Source: Larix kaempferi (lineage: Eukaryota > Streptophyta > Pinopsida > Pinales > Pinaceae). From it: 64,000 nt of DNA. The translations under genes and the position numbers were made by a program. The notes beneath the pieces were generated by a model. The model saw nothing but the letters and a program-made list of their open reading frames with translations. It had not been told where the DNA came from and made no database searches. Positions 43,887-54,009 of the stretch are shown here, in pieces. Positions within the stretch are counted from its first letter, which is position 1; the number at the start of each line of letters is the position of its first letter. Location of the stretch: NCBI GenBank assembly GCA_027924585.1, contig BSBM01000442.1, positions 1,488,001-1,552,000 of the forward strand, given 5' to 3'.

Positions 43887-46343
43887 ATGGCTATGTGGTT
43901 TTGGTTTTTCATTCCACTTCTTCTCATTATGATGGTGTTGGGAAGTAGATGTGGTGGTGGTAGTGATGAGGGGGAAGAGGTAGAGAGTGATGCATACCAA
44001 GGAGAAGAGGAGGAAGGGGAAGAGGATAATGATGAGGATGAGGGTGAGGGTGATGTGGGGCAAAAACTAAAAGACACAACACCTTTGTGGAAGTATGTGA
44101 CAAGGCAAGGGGGAGGGAGAGGGGGTGGAACCACAATGTTTGGATGCCCCCATTGTGGGAAAACATACACAGGTTCATATACCCGGGTGAGAAAGCATTT
44201 GTGTGGGGTTATGCCATGCGATGTAGGTAAGTCTCATGGAGTCAAAACTTGTGACAAAGTGGGAGCTAAAGAGAGAAGCAAATACAGGATGGAAGAAGAG
44301 GCCGCTCAAAACAAGTCCAAGAGATCGAGGGTTGATTCTGAATCCCCGCAGAGAATGTTTGGTAGTGGAGCTGCTGCTGGATCATCGTCGGCTCGATCGG
44401 GAGCCTCATCTCCCCATGGAGTCTCGCCTATACGAGGAAGAACATTATCCGATTTCCTTGACCAAGGTTGTAGAGATGATGTGGATTCAAAAGTTTATAG
44501 GTTTCTCTATGCATGTGGTGTGCCATTCAATGTTCTTCGCTCACCCTATTGGCATGAAATGGTACAAGCCATCAATGGTGGCCCTCAAGGATACAGAAGC
44601 CCTGGGTATGACAAAGCTAGAACCGTGGGACTTGACAAGGAAAAAGCCAAAATCAATAGTGCTCTTGGAAAGTTCACAAATGATTGGTCCAACTATGGGG
44701 TATCCATTGTATCTGATGGGTGGACAAATGTTAAAGGCAGGCCGTTGATAAATATTCTTGGCGTTTCTGCTAGCGGTGCGGTCTTCCTTTCAGCCCATGA
44801 CTACTCAGATCGCTACAAGACCGCTATTAATATTGCACAACCTTTACTTAAAACCATTCAGGAGATTGGGCCATACAATGTCATTCAAGTTATCACTGAT
44901 AACGCTGCTAATTGTAAGGCAGCAGGAGCAATCATTATGGATAAGTATCCCAACATATTTTGGTCAGGGTGTTTGGTTCACACATTGAACCTTTTGATGC
45001 GTGATATTGTTAAGATGAAGGACAATAATTACCGATGGATTGGAGCCTTGTACAAGAGAGGTAAGAAAATGATCAAATTTATTACCAATCATAGCATGGC
45101 CCACCACATTTTTCGCAATCACTCTAAGTTGGAGCTATTGAAGATTGCAAAAACTAGATTTGCTAGCTACTACCTCACCTTCAGGAGGCTTTTGAAGGTA
45201 AGAGAGGCATTGGCTAGTATGGTATCAAGTGATCCATGGCAAGAATTGAAAGACAGAGTTGCAAGTGCATCGGATAGAAGTGACTTTCAGGAGGTGGAGG
45301 ACACCGTTCTTGAAGGTCATTTTTGGTCACAGGTTAGGTATGTTCTGCAGTTCACCAAGCCAGTTTATAACATGATTCGTTTTGCAGATACAGATCAGCC
45401 GGTGATTGGGGAGGTATATGAGCAGATGGATAGCATGCTTGGTCAAATCAAAGACATTGTTGAGCAAAGAGATGCAGTCTTGTATGACCATATTCATAAA
45501 CTTGTGGTCAAAAGGTGGGATAATCTAAATGTTCCACTCCATGCCCTTGCATATGTCCTCACCCCAAAATACTATTCTCCAATTTGGTTGGCCCAACCTG
45601 CACCTGGGGGTGGAGTCAGGAAAAAACCCCACACAGATCCAGAGGTTGCTGCTGGGTATATGCTTGCATTAGAAAAGTTGATCCCTGATGAGGAAGAGTG
45701 TGCTCAAGTACGGAGTGAATTGAGCATATACATAAGTGAGCATGGACGCTTTGGTTCGCTGTTTGCAACCAAAGATCGAGACAGATTGGATCCTATCCAT
45801 TGGTGGAACATGCATGGCTCTGGAGCCACATATTTGCATAAATTGGCACTGAGGGTGCTATCACAGGTTGTTAATAGCTCTTCTGCAGAGAGGTGTTGGA
45901 GCACCTACAACTTCATCCACAGTGTAAAGAGAAACAGTCTGAATGTAGATCGCGCAGAAAGCTTGGTTTATGTGCACTACAACTTGAGGTTGTTGTCCCA
46001 TTATTGTGAGGCGGCCAAGAATGATAGAACATTTTTGACTTGGGACAACAATCCAGAGGAGGCTAATGTGGAGGATGGAGCCATAGCATTAGAGCGCTTG
46101 GAGGCTGAACTATTGGGTGATCATGATGATCCAATTCAGACTACCCCTACAGAGATGCCACCCCCAAGCAGAAGCAGCTTTCCAGATGTAGGAGTTTTGC
46201 CTTTAGCTTCACAACGTCCAATTTCAGCCCGCGGGGGCCATTCATCTTCTACTCATGTTCCACGATCACTTCCACCAACACCTATTCCACCTAGAACACG
46301 GGAAAAGAAATTGGAAGTTACTCGTGGCAAGCGGAAAGCTTAG
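43887..46343 (+). CDS. hAT transposase, intact open frame (818 aa from this start)
   Basis: The protein should bind the element ends and carry out cut-and-paste transposition in the nucleus. The frame is open from 43773, but an acceptor-like TTCTATTGCAG at 43850 suggests the leader is spliced, so I take the first ATG after it. With this start there is a short hydrophobic N-terminus, an acidic stretch (residues 28-57), a BED-type finger with C87, C90, H104 and C111, a basic KSKRSR (143-148), a DUF659/RNase H-like core with D277 (SDGWTN) and D338 (ITDNAAN), and a C-terminal dimerisation region with E668 (SSAERCW) and SLVYVHYNLRL. All three expected acidic residues are present and there are no stops or frameshifts. 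The hydrophobic N-terminus is odd for a nuclear protein: a later ATG such as residue 15 could be used. Confidence 0.92.
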   Translation: MAMWFWFFIPLLLIMMVLGSRCGGGSDEGEEVESDAYQGEEEEGEEDNDEDEGEGDVGQKLKDTTPLWKYVTRQGGGRGGGTTMFGCPHCGKTYTGSYTRVRKHLCGVMPCDVGKSHGVKTCDKVGAKERSKYRMEEEAAQNKSKRSRVDSESPQRMFGSGAAAGSSSARSGASSPHGVSPIRGRTLSDFLDQGCRDDVDSKVYRFLYACGVPFNVLRSPYWHEMVQAINGGPQGYRSPGYDKARTVGLDKEKAKINSALGKFTNDWSNYGVSIVSDGWTNVKGRPLINILGVSASGAVFLSAHDYSDRYKTAINIAQPLLKTIQEIGPYNVIQVITDNAANCKAAGAIIMDKYPNIFWSGCLVHTLNLLMRDIVKMKDNNYRWIGALYKRGKKMIKFITNHSMAHHIFRNHSKLELLKIAKTRFASYYLTFRRLLKVREALASMVSSDPWQELKDRVASASDRSDFQEVEDTVLEGHFWSQVRYVLQFTKPVYNMIRFADTDQPVIGEVYEQMDSMLGQIKDIVEQRDAVLYDHIHKLVVKRWDNLNVPLHALAYVLTPKYYSPIWLAQPAPGGGVRKKPHTDPEVAAGYMLALEKLIPDEEECAQVRSELSIYISEHGRFGSLFATKDRDRLDPIHWWNMHGSGATYLHKLALRVLSQVVNSSSAERCWSTYNFIHSVKRNSLNVDRAESLVYVHYNLRLLSHYCEAAKNDRTFLTWDNNPEEANVEDGAIALERLEAELLGDHDDPIQTTPTEMPPPSRSSFPDVGVLPLASQRPISARGGHSSSTHVPRSLPPTPIPPRTREKKLEVTRGKRKA

Positions 46344-46719
46344 TAGATTCATAGTACTTTGTAGTTTGTAGTTTGTACTTTGTATTTCATTTTCATGTTT
46401 ATTTTGGCGGTTGGCGGCTTGGCCTATTTTGTAAACATTATGGCCTAGTTTGATGGCAAATATTATATGTTGAAATTTGAAGGTTGATGTTGTTGATGAT
46501 TGATGATTTGATGATGCTCATTTAATGAAAATGTTATAAGTTATAGCTCCTAGAATCTAGAAGACGAGATGATTAATCATTAATGTTATATCAATGTGTA
46601 CTAAATGGTTATATCAATATCTAGATTTTATGTTTTGATGTTTTCTATAGCTAATTTGGCATAATACATGTTTTTTTTAATTTATATGCATCAAAATATA
46701 TTAAAATATATATTATATA
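46344..46719 (+). other. 3' untranslated region of the hAT element
   Basis: This AT-rich region after the stop shares TGATGATTTGATGAT, AATGTTATAAGTTATA and CATCAAAATATAT words with the interior of the MITE at 53037-53549, so that MITE derives from this or a sister element. Confidence 0.75.
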
Positions 46720-46804
46720 AAAAACGCTCCCGAAAACGCTCCCGAAACGGAAGCTTTTGAAAATTTCGCTTTTCGCTCCCGCTCCCAACAGCATTGTGCA
46801 GTAC

Positions 46805-47616
46805 AGTTGTTTACCCTCAGAACAGGAGTCCCCACCGTGGCTTGGGGAGAAAGACTCCTGAGGAGATGTTCACAGGCAAGAAGCCTGAGGTTGGTCATTT
46901 TCGCATATTTGGTTACTTGACTTACTCTCGTGTCCCTTCAGAGAAAAGGACAAAGTTGGATCCCACTGCAGAGAGAGGCATCTTTGTGGGCTATGATGAG
47001 ACTTCGAAGGCTTTTCGTATTTATCTTCCTGCGCAGAGGAAAGTTGTTGTGAGGCAGGAAGTGAGATTTGAGGAGAGAGCCTTCAGGAAATCTAGAGAGT
47101 TGGAGTATGAGGAGCCACGGGCTTCCACACCTCAGGTGACACAAGTATCTTCAGTTCAGAGTACTGGATCACAGGTTTCCGTAGTGACTGGGCCACAGGT
47201 TATAGGCACAGATTCTACAGGTACAGTGGTACAGCCAGCAGGTATTTCGGGGACAAGTTATGGATCTCAAGTCACAGGTTCACCAGTTGCAGTTACCGGA
47301 TCACGGGGTTCACCAATGGTTGATTCATCAGCTACAAGTACACAGGTTGTTGGGCCATCTACTTCTGGCAGTTCTTCAAATGAGGAGAGACCAGTTTGGG
47401 AGCCACCTTGAGGGAAGAAGAAGCCTAAAAGGCTTCGTGAGAACTTGAAGGAAGCAGAGTCATTTGGTAGGCCCTAAGAGCCAATTAGGACAGTTGTGAT
47501 GCCTGACAGATTAGGTATGGCATTAGTTGCTAGTCTTCGTGAGTTGGACCCTTCTACTTTTGAGGAGGCCTCTCAGCATCAGGTTTGGAGAGATGCCATG
47601 ATGGAAGAGTACCATT
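46805..47616 (+). pseudogene. Copia B integrase C-terminus and spacer
   Basis: It continues from the right target duplication: YPQNRSPHRGLGRKTPEEMF, then HFRIFGYLTYSRVPSEKR and GIFVGYDETSKAFRIYLPAQ, all typical of copia integrase. A Ser/Thr/Gly-rich spacer follows. Stops lie at 47409 and 47475. RT starts at MALVASLRELDPSTFEEA and WRDAMMEEYHS before the second hAT insertion at 47617. Confidence 0.9.
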
Positions 47617-48451
47617 CTAAGTTGCAGGAAACTCGGTACTAGGCCCTGTACCACTATCGTACCAGGCAGGAAACTCGGAAACGCGTTTGGTACTCCTTGG
47701 AAACGCGTTTCCGACAATGCCACCACGTTTCACGTGGAGGAAACATGGTTGGTTCGGTTGGAAACACGTTTCCGTGCCATATCCGTGTCCGTATGGCACG
47801 TTTCCTCCTCGAATTCTCGCTTTTCCATCCAAAAAAAGAACCCTTTAGCTTAATCAATGGGCTAAGTTGTTTCTTAATGGGTTAGTGATGGTTTAGGAAA
47901 CCTCTAGAAGCCTCTAAAAGTCTTTTTTTTCATAAAAGGAGGATTTTACTTCCCTCATCTCACACAGTGATTTGAGCAAGCGAGGATTATTTAAGGGGCT
48001 AAGTTGTTTCTTAATGGGTTAGTGATGGTTTAGGAAACCTCTAGAAGCCTCTAAAAGTCTTTTTTTTTATAAAAGGAGGATTTTACTTCCCTCATCTCAC
48101 ACAGTGATTTGAGCAAGCGAGGGTTATTTAAGGAAGCCGATTTGAAGACAGTCAGCTACAACATTGTGCAAATCGACTTATCTTAGGTTTTAGTTCTATG
48201 TTGACTGTTCACATTTTGATACATGTAGCATTGTAGCCTCATAAATAAAGGTTGATTTTGAAATTTTGAATATATTGTATTGCCAAGGTTGTTTTTGGAT
48301 ATTACTATTTGGCAACTTGCATTATGTAATTATATATGACAATTATTAATGATACAGAGATGGACTTATGAGTAAAATGTGATGTTAGATGTTTGAAATT
48401 ATGATTTATCACTTGTCATTTATGTTTCACATTTAATTTTTAATGTCCTTG

Positions 48452-48502
<51 letters not shown>

Positions 48503-48596
48503 CGTTTCCCCCGTTTCCTAAATTTTGGCGGGTCGCATTTCCAGTGCGTTTCCGTATTGGATACACATTTTCGTTTCCCCGTATCATGCAGCTTAG
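47617..48596. mobile_element. 980-bp hAT-type MITE (AAACGCGTTT class) in the copia B RT
   Basis: GTACCATT flanks it exactly (47609-47616, 48597-48604). The ends are CTAAGTTGCAGGAAACTCGG and, read inward, CTAAGCTGCATGATACGGGG. The left array (47640-47810) holds GGAAACGCGTTTCC, GGAAACACGTTTCC and related words. A (TA)n tract at 48456-48500 is followed by CGCGTTTCCCCCGTTTCC at the right. Inside, 47861-47997 is repeated at 47998-48133 (period 137). Removing it restores MEEYHSIMKNDVWEIV of the RT. Confidence 0.93.
47861..48133. repeat. 137-bp tandem duplication inside the MITE
   Basis: GCTAAGTTGTTTCTTAATGG starts both copies. They differ at only a few bases (for example AGGATTATT versus AGGGTTATT). 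Confidence 0.92.
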
Positions 48597-48604
48597 GTAC
48601 CATT

Positions 48605-49941
48605 CCATCATGAAGAATGATGTTTGGGAGATTGTACCGAGACCAGAGGGGAAGTCAATGGTGACTTCCAAGTGGATTTACAAGGTGAAGCATGCTGCAA
48701 ATGGCAGTGTGGAGAAGTTCAAGGCTCGCTTTGTGGCACGGGGGTTTTCATAGATAGAGGGAGTAGATTATGATGAGACCTTTGCGCCGGTTGCTAAATA
48801 TTCTTCTATTAGAGCAGTGATTTCCATGGCAGCAGAGATGGGTTGGAAAATCCACCAAATGGATGTGAAGACCGCATTTCTCAATGGTCTTCTGCAGGAG
48901 GAGGTTTATTTGGAGTAGCCCCAGGGCTTTGAGATTCATGGGAGGGATTCTCATGTGTGCAGGCTGAAGAAGGCCTTGTATGGTCTAAAGCAAGACCCTC
49001 GAGCGAGTGAGGTTGATCCCAATCTTTACTTCATTGTGGTTCACGGGGATCCACTCATTCTTCTGTTGTATGTTGATGATTTGTTTATCACAGGGGAGGA
49101 GCGTCTCATTGCAGCTTGCAAGAGAGATCTTGCTTCAGAGTATGAGATGACAAATATTGGGCTGATACACTATTATTTGGGGATGGAGGTTTGGCAGAAG
49201 CCTGGTCATATTTTCCTGGGACAAGGAAAGTATGCTGCAGATATTCTGAGGAGATTTCGGATGGAGGACTGCAGGCCTATGTCCACGCCTATGATTACCA
49301 ACTGGAAGCAGCTTCATGCTTCTGAGGGAGAGTTGGTAGATCCTACATTATATCGTCAGCTCATTGGTTCATTAATGTATCTGGTCAACACCAGGCTAGA
49401 CTTATGTTTTGTGGTGAACACTCTCAGTCAGTTCATGGTGGAGCCTAGGAGAGTGCACTGGGTATCCGTGAAACATGTGTTGAGATACCTTGCAGGGACA
49501 GTGGATTTTGGTTTGGACTACAAGAGTTCGGGTGGAGTTAGTTTGGTTGGCTTCACAGATTCAGATTGGGCAGGCAGTGTGATGGATCGGAGGAGCACTT
49601 CCAGTTGTTGCTTCAATTTGAGCTCGACAGTAGTGCCATGGTTCAGTCGGAAGCAAAAGTCCGTTGCTTTGAGTTTTGCTGAGGCTGAGTACATGGCAGC
49701 CAGTCAGGCTAGTTGCGAGGCACTGTGGCTTAGCAAGTTATTGGTAGATTTATTTGATCAGGAGTTGAGGCCCACAGTGATATACTGCGACAATCAGAGT
49801 TGCATCCAGCTATCTGAGAATCCAGTTTTTCACGACAAGTCAAAGCACATAGAGATCAGGTACCACTTCATCCGAGACTATGTTCAGAGAGGAGCTGTGG
49901 AGTTATGGTACATTTCCACTGATGAGCAGGTTGCATTCTGA
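48605..49941 (+). pseudogene. Copia B reverse transcriptase and RNase H
   Basis: From the MITE junction it reads IMKNDVWEIVPRPEGKSM, KWIYKVKHAANGSVEKFKAR, a stop near 48751, VDYDETFAPVAKYSSIRAV, HQMDVKTAFLNG and a stop near 48918. A small deletion then fuses ALYGLKQDPRAS directly to EVDPNLYF, removing the usual WY-RID-L-S-LGF segment. The catalytic LLLYVDDLFITG is intact. RNase H follows, with STSSCCFNLSSTVVPWFSRK, YCDNQSCIQLSENP and HDKSKHIEIRYHFI, to the stop at 49941. Confidence 0.9.
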
Positions 49942-50027
49942 CAAAATCCTTGGGGCAAGGCAAGTTTGTCTTCTTCAGGGACAAGTTGGGAGTGGTGCAA
50001 AACACCTTCCTCAGTAAGAGGGAGGGT

Positions 50028-50917
50028 GAGGTGAGTGAAATTAATTTTTCATGAGAATTAAAAGTGCATTTATTCTCAACCTCACATCTAATTCAATCTG
50101 GGCCCTTCGATTAGATGGCTTTTCAAGTTTTCACTCACCCTAGGTTTTCACTCAAAAAGGCAAGGGAAGGCATTTGAGAGCTCATTTTTTTTAGAAGAAG
50201 AAGAAGAGAGAGAGCAGTGGTGGCACACATTTTGAGACAGCTTTCTGAGCAATTAATGAGCAGCACAGAAATCGAGGCAGTGAGAGAATCAGCACAGCAC
50301 AAATCCCGAGGCCGTACAGCACCGAATCTGGACAGTTTTCGAGGGGAGTTTCTGGGTGTGATTCCTGAGACAGTGGGCACGATTTCCCAGGCAAATTTTC
50401 TGGGTGTGAATCCCGAGGCAGTGGGCACAGAAATCGAGGCCGTACACAGCACAGAAATCGAGAAAAGTACAGGCACAGAATTCGAGGACCGTACAGTCCA
50501 TACTGTCCTTCCTGGCACAATTTTCAAGGTCCTGTTTTGCACAAAATTCGAGGCAGCAGTCAGCACTAATTTCGAGGAAGCTTCTGGGTGAATTTTGCGG
50601 TGGAGATAAGTTTTCCTTTGACTGTAAAATTGCTGTACTAAACTCATCTGAAGAAATAAAATCATCCTCACTCTCGCTGACAGGTTTTCCCCTTGTGGGT
50701 TTTTCCTGGGCATTTTGCCAAAAATTCTGAGTACTGAAAATTTCTTGGTGTGTTTGCATTGTTAATTTTTCTGCCTGTTAATTTGAGTTTCAACTGTGTT
50801 TTTATGTCTGAGATTTTCTGAGTTATTTTCCATCACTGAAAATAATTCTGGGTTGTGCATTAAACCTCATAAAAAGACTACAAACTGGGTTGGGTTGAAT
50901 TCTCTAGAAAACTTTCA
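50028..50917 (+). repeat. Copia B 3' LTR, lacking its first about 150 bp
   Basis: After CAGTAAGAGGGAGGG (polypurine tract) the LTR starts at TGAGGTGAGTGAAATT, which corresponds to 40195 of the 5' LTR; the first about 150 bp are missing. The rest matches closely to AAACTTTCA. It has a single copy of the segment that is duplicated in the 5' LTR. Confidence 0.88.
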
Positions 50918-51465
50918 AGACGCTATTACTTTTAGTGGTGTCTATTTGTAGGCATGCTATATTTAAAAATGTTCCCATAGCAGTTGTCGTCATATTTCGA
51001 GTTTCCTATTTTTTAGGAGACAAACTGTTATTTTTGGCATGTCTACTTTTAGTAGATGCAGTGTAATGGTCCTAGTGTGCTGTAATGGAGTGGTTTCCAG
51101 GTACCATTGGGTGGAGGATGTTGATTCAAATACAAATTTGAGTAAGTGGATATATTGTCCCCGTGTGACATGTGGAAACTATTTGAAGGGTTTCCATACG
51201 AGGTTCTAAATTTATCTTGTGCTAAAACTCTAAATTGATTTCCTTAAACCCTTTAATTGAATTGTAATTTCTTGTTGGCCATGTGACAGTTCAAAACCCC
51301 AATTCACGTTGCTATGTTTAGTTTCCACTCTTGCTAATTTTGACTTCCACCAAATACTACCAAACCCTAATTCACCTTGCTAAATTGGTAAAGACCAAAC
51401 TCTAATTTTCCTTGCTAATTTTACCCAATCTAGCACCTAGGTCAAATTGTTGTAGCTAATTTTAC
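50918..51465. other. Intron sequence without recognised element
   Basis: AT-rich. Repeated CCCTAATT/CTTGCTAATTT words near 51300-51440 suggest mild internal repetition, but no coding or terminal signal. Confidence 0.35.
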
Positions 51466-52268
51466 CTAAATTGCAGGAAACGCCACCCCCCCCCAACGTT
51501 TCCAACCCATTTCCTGCTCGAAACGCACATTGTACGGCGTGGAAACGCGTTTCCACACAAACGAAACGTGTTTCCACACGAACAAAACATGCTTCCCAGA
51601 TGGAAATGCATTTCATCTGTACATAAACACGTTTTCAGTACGGATGCAGTCCATAAGGTCGTGTTTCCAAAAAAATATTGCCTTGGTGCAGTACTATTTG
51701 GTGATAGTAATATCTTTTATTTCTATCATTTTACTTAAATTTTTAACATTACCATTAATTGTTTCAGGATGTTTGAGATTGGTTCTAACCTCATCAGACT
51801 TCATATGCAAAAAAGTAGAATTTTAGATCCCATTCAGAATTCAGCAAACTTAATAGTTTTCAGGATCGCAGGATTGCAAAGTTTCCACCAGATTCTATCA
51901 TGTATGAGGGTATGGAATTGGCGTTTAATCAAGCACATCAACCCCTATATGTACTTTGATGTTGGTGGTGTCGATTGTTGAACTCCTCTGTCATGACCTT
52001 AATAAAAATGTACTCTTCACTCAAGCAAAATCACTTATTAAGCATGGGAAGCCTTTTCTACCTTATTTTAACGGTTGCATTAGAAAGTTTCATCAAAATT
52101 GTAGAGTGTTGAGCCATTGACTAATGTCCTTAGAGGATCAAATTTGAGATGAGGCAAGGGCTAGAGCCTAGAGGAGGGAGGCATAGGGTGCTATTGATGA
52201 ATAAAATCCCAATATAGGCAATGATTCGTCGACATGTATGATTTATGATTTATGTTTCACATACATAT

Positions 52269-52326
<58 letters not shown>

Positions 52327-52405
52327 TGCGTTTCCCCATTTCCAAAAAATTTGGGGGGCACGTTTCCCCCGTTTTGTCTTCGTTTCCCCATTTCGTGCAA
52401 ATTAG
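51466..52405. mobile_element. 940-bp hAT-type MITE (AAACGCGTTT class)
   Basis: AATTTTAC flanks it exactly (51458-51465, 52406-52413). The ends are CTAAATTGCAGGAAACG and, read inward, CTAATTTGCACGAAATG, 14 of 17 identical. The left array (51480-51665) includes GGAAACGCGTTTCC at 51541-51554. The (TA)n tract at 52263-52326 is followed by GCGTTTCCCC and ACGTTTCCCCCG words. The middle carries the core shared with 37197 and 54010. Non-autonomous. Confidence 0.93.
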
Positions 52406-52413
52406 AATTTTAC

Positions 52414-53028
52414 CAAGAAAAACCCCGAGTCAACTTCCTTTTATATAAGTAGCCTTTTGCAAAATTTATCTAGCCTTAACCCTGCCTGATGCGATCAAAT
52501 CCATTGGTATTGTTTCTCGCTCCGTTGTCCCATACCTTAATTTCTCGAGTATCATGGTTTGAGCTTGAGGTGTATTTCTTGCATTGTCCTTGTTTAATGA
52601 AGTCTCTATTTGTATGCAAAAATGTGAGATTGAAAGAAGACAAAGATCAAAAAAATTCCAGAGCATGGAGCAAAGCAATGCAAAGATTTCTGCAATTGCA
52701 ACCCTATGTATCACGATTCACGATTCACAATGAGAAGGTTGGATTTTCTACCATGGAGAAGTACAAATAAAAGGAGGGCAATACACAATAATCACCAAGC
52801 CAAAGCATCATAAAAGTGCCCATACACAATGACTAGGATACATAAGCACACAAGGAATTATTGTTCAAGTCACAAGTCCTGTGCACAACATATATGCAAA
52901 AAGATTCATGATGTTCATCGACAAGTCTCGACTCTCACCTTGAGGGAGAAAAATCAGCAATTATATAATATTTCAATTCAATATTATCCCCACAATAAGG
53001 GAAGAGGACAAAGACAAAACTTGTAAAA
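52414..53028. other. Intron sequence without recognised gene
   Basis: Several short frames in both strands have no family resemblance. It separates two hAT insertions. Confidence 0.35.
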
Positions 53029-53036
53029 GTCTTGAG

Positions 53037-53549
53037 CTATGTTGCGTGGGAGCTATCCCCACCCCCTCGCTCCCGCTCCCGAAGCTCGCTTCCTTTGGAA
53101 GCTCGCTCCCAAAACGCTCCCAGTTTTGGGAGCTCGCTCCCAAAACGCTCCAAGTTTTGGGAGCACGCTCCCAAGGTGCTCCTGAGGTGCTCCCTACCTC
53201 TCCAATACTAAAAGCTCCTGTACTAGGTTGATCATTTGATGACAATGTTATGGTACCTCCCTTCATTGCCAAGCTCATATAAAAGTAGTTATGGTTGATC
53301 ATTTGATGATAATGTTATAAGTTATAACTACTATATGATTGATGTTATATGGTTTAATCCATGTTTTCTATATCTAATTCAACATCCTACATGTTTTTTA
53401 GATATAAATACATCAAAATATATCAAAATATATACAATATAAAAAACGCTCCTGGAACGCTCCCAAAACGGGAGCTTTTGAAATTTTCGCTTTTCGCTTC
53501 TCTCCCACTCCCCGCTCCCCGCTCCCGCTCCCGCTCCCAAGTAACCTTG
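53037..53549. mobile_element. 513-bp hAT-type MITE (GGGAGC class)
   Basis: GTCTTGAG flanks it exactly (53029-53036, 53550-53557). The ends are CTATGTTGCGTGGGAGC and, read inward, CAAGGTTACTTGGGAGC. The left array holds GGGAGCTCGCTCCC twice and GGGAGCACGCTCCC. The right one has AACGCTCCCAAAACGGGAGC and CGCTCCCGCTCCC. The right 300 bp match the 3' end of the autonomous hAT (CATCAAAATATAT, AAAAAACGCTCC, GAGCTTTTGAAA, TTCGCTTTTCGC). It is a non-autonomous relative with the same palindrome class at both ends. Confidence 0.93.
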
Positions 53550-53557
53550 GTCTTGAG

Positions 53558-54001
53558 ATCACACAGTAGTTGAAGTGTCTAGGGTAGAAAAGGAATTGAA
53601 AAGTTGGAAGGTCGAGAGAATTCAAACAATTGATTCTTGTTTTCACATTGAAAGCTATCTTCATATGTTAAAAAAGAGGTTGTCATTAGCCAATGTAACA
53701 GTACCATTGTAGAGTTGTGATTGGTCTTCAGACTCATCTCTCCTTGGTCAATTTCTCTTGGTGCTTGTCAGTGTTGGCATTATATCCTATGGGACTCTTC
53801 TTGTGTTATGATGTTTGTTCTCACTTACATTATTCTTGCTAATGTCAGATATGAAACAAATGGATTGTTTGGTGATTGGAGACTTTTCTCAGTTGCTGAA
53901 ATCTCTTATTATGTATATGCTTTAGTTGGTGGACTATTCTCCCTATTGTTGTATGCCTAATCATGTTCTAATTCAGCTTGGTTACTCACAGGAAGTGTTC
54001 T
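53558..54001. other. Intron sequence without recognised gene
   Basis: An open frame (53721-53960) has no recognised similarity. I treat it as chance. Confidence 0.3.
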
Positions 54002-54009
54002 CAGCAGTC

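Larger units (their letters stand above)
43164..46796 (+). mobile_element. Complete autonomous hAT transposon (3633 bp)
   Basis: The ends are CAAAGCAGCTGGGA (left) and, read inward, CAATGCTGTTGGGA (right), 11 of 14 identical, with an 8-bp duplication TGCAGTAC. The left subterminal region (43180-43455) has AATCGATCC, GAATCGATGCGGGATCGATT and GGGAATCGATTTCCC words. The right one (46720-46790) has AACGCTCCCGAAAACGCTCCC and CGCTCCCGCTCCC words. Between them lies one long transposase frame. A putative untranslated-leader intron runs from AG|GTAGGC (43723) to TTGCAG (43850). It is inserted in the integrase gene of copia B. Confidence 0.93.
40042..50917 (+). mobile_element. Copia B: Ty1/copia element with both LTRs, host of two hAT insertions
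   Basis: The 5' LTR (40042-41245) and 3' LTR (about 50028-50917) enclose gag, protease, integrase, RT and RNase H in copia order. The flanks are ATACG (40037-40041) and AGACG (50918-50922), a 5-bp target duplication with one mismatch. Without the two hAT elements the length is about 6.2 kb. The coding region has stops and frameshifts. It sits in the 18.8-kb NAA15 intron on the strand opposite to the gene. Confidence 0.9.

Noticed and set aside
43865-44178. Minus-strand frames opposite the transposase N-terminus
   Set aside because: Antisense shadows of the acidic GAG/GAT-rich coding stretch.
53721-53960. 79-residue plus-strand frame with hydrophobic stretches
   Set aside because: No splice or family support; AT-rich intron.
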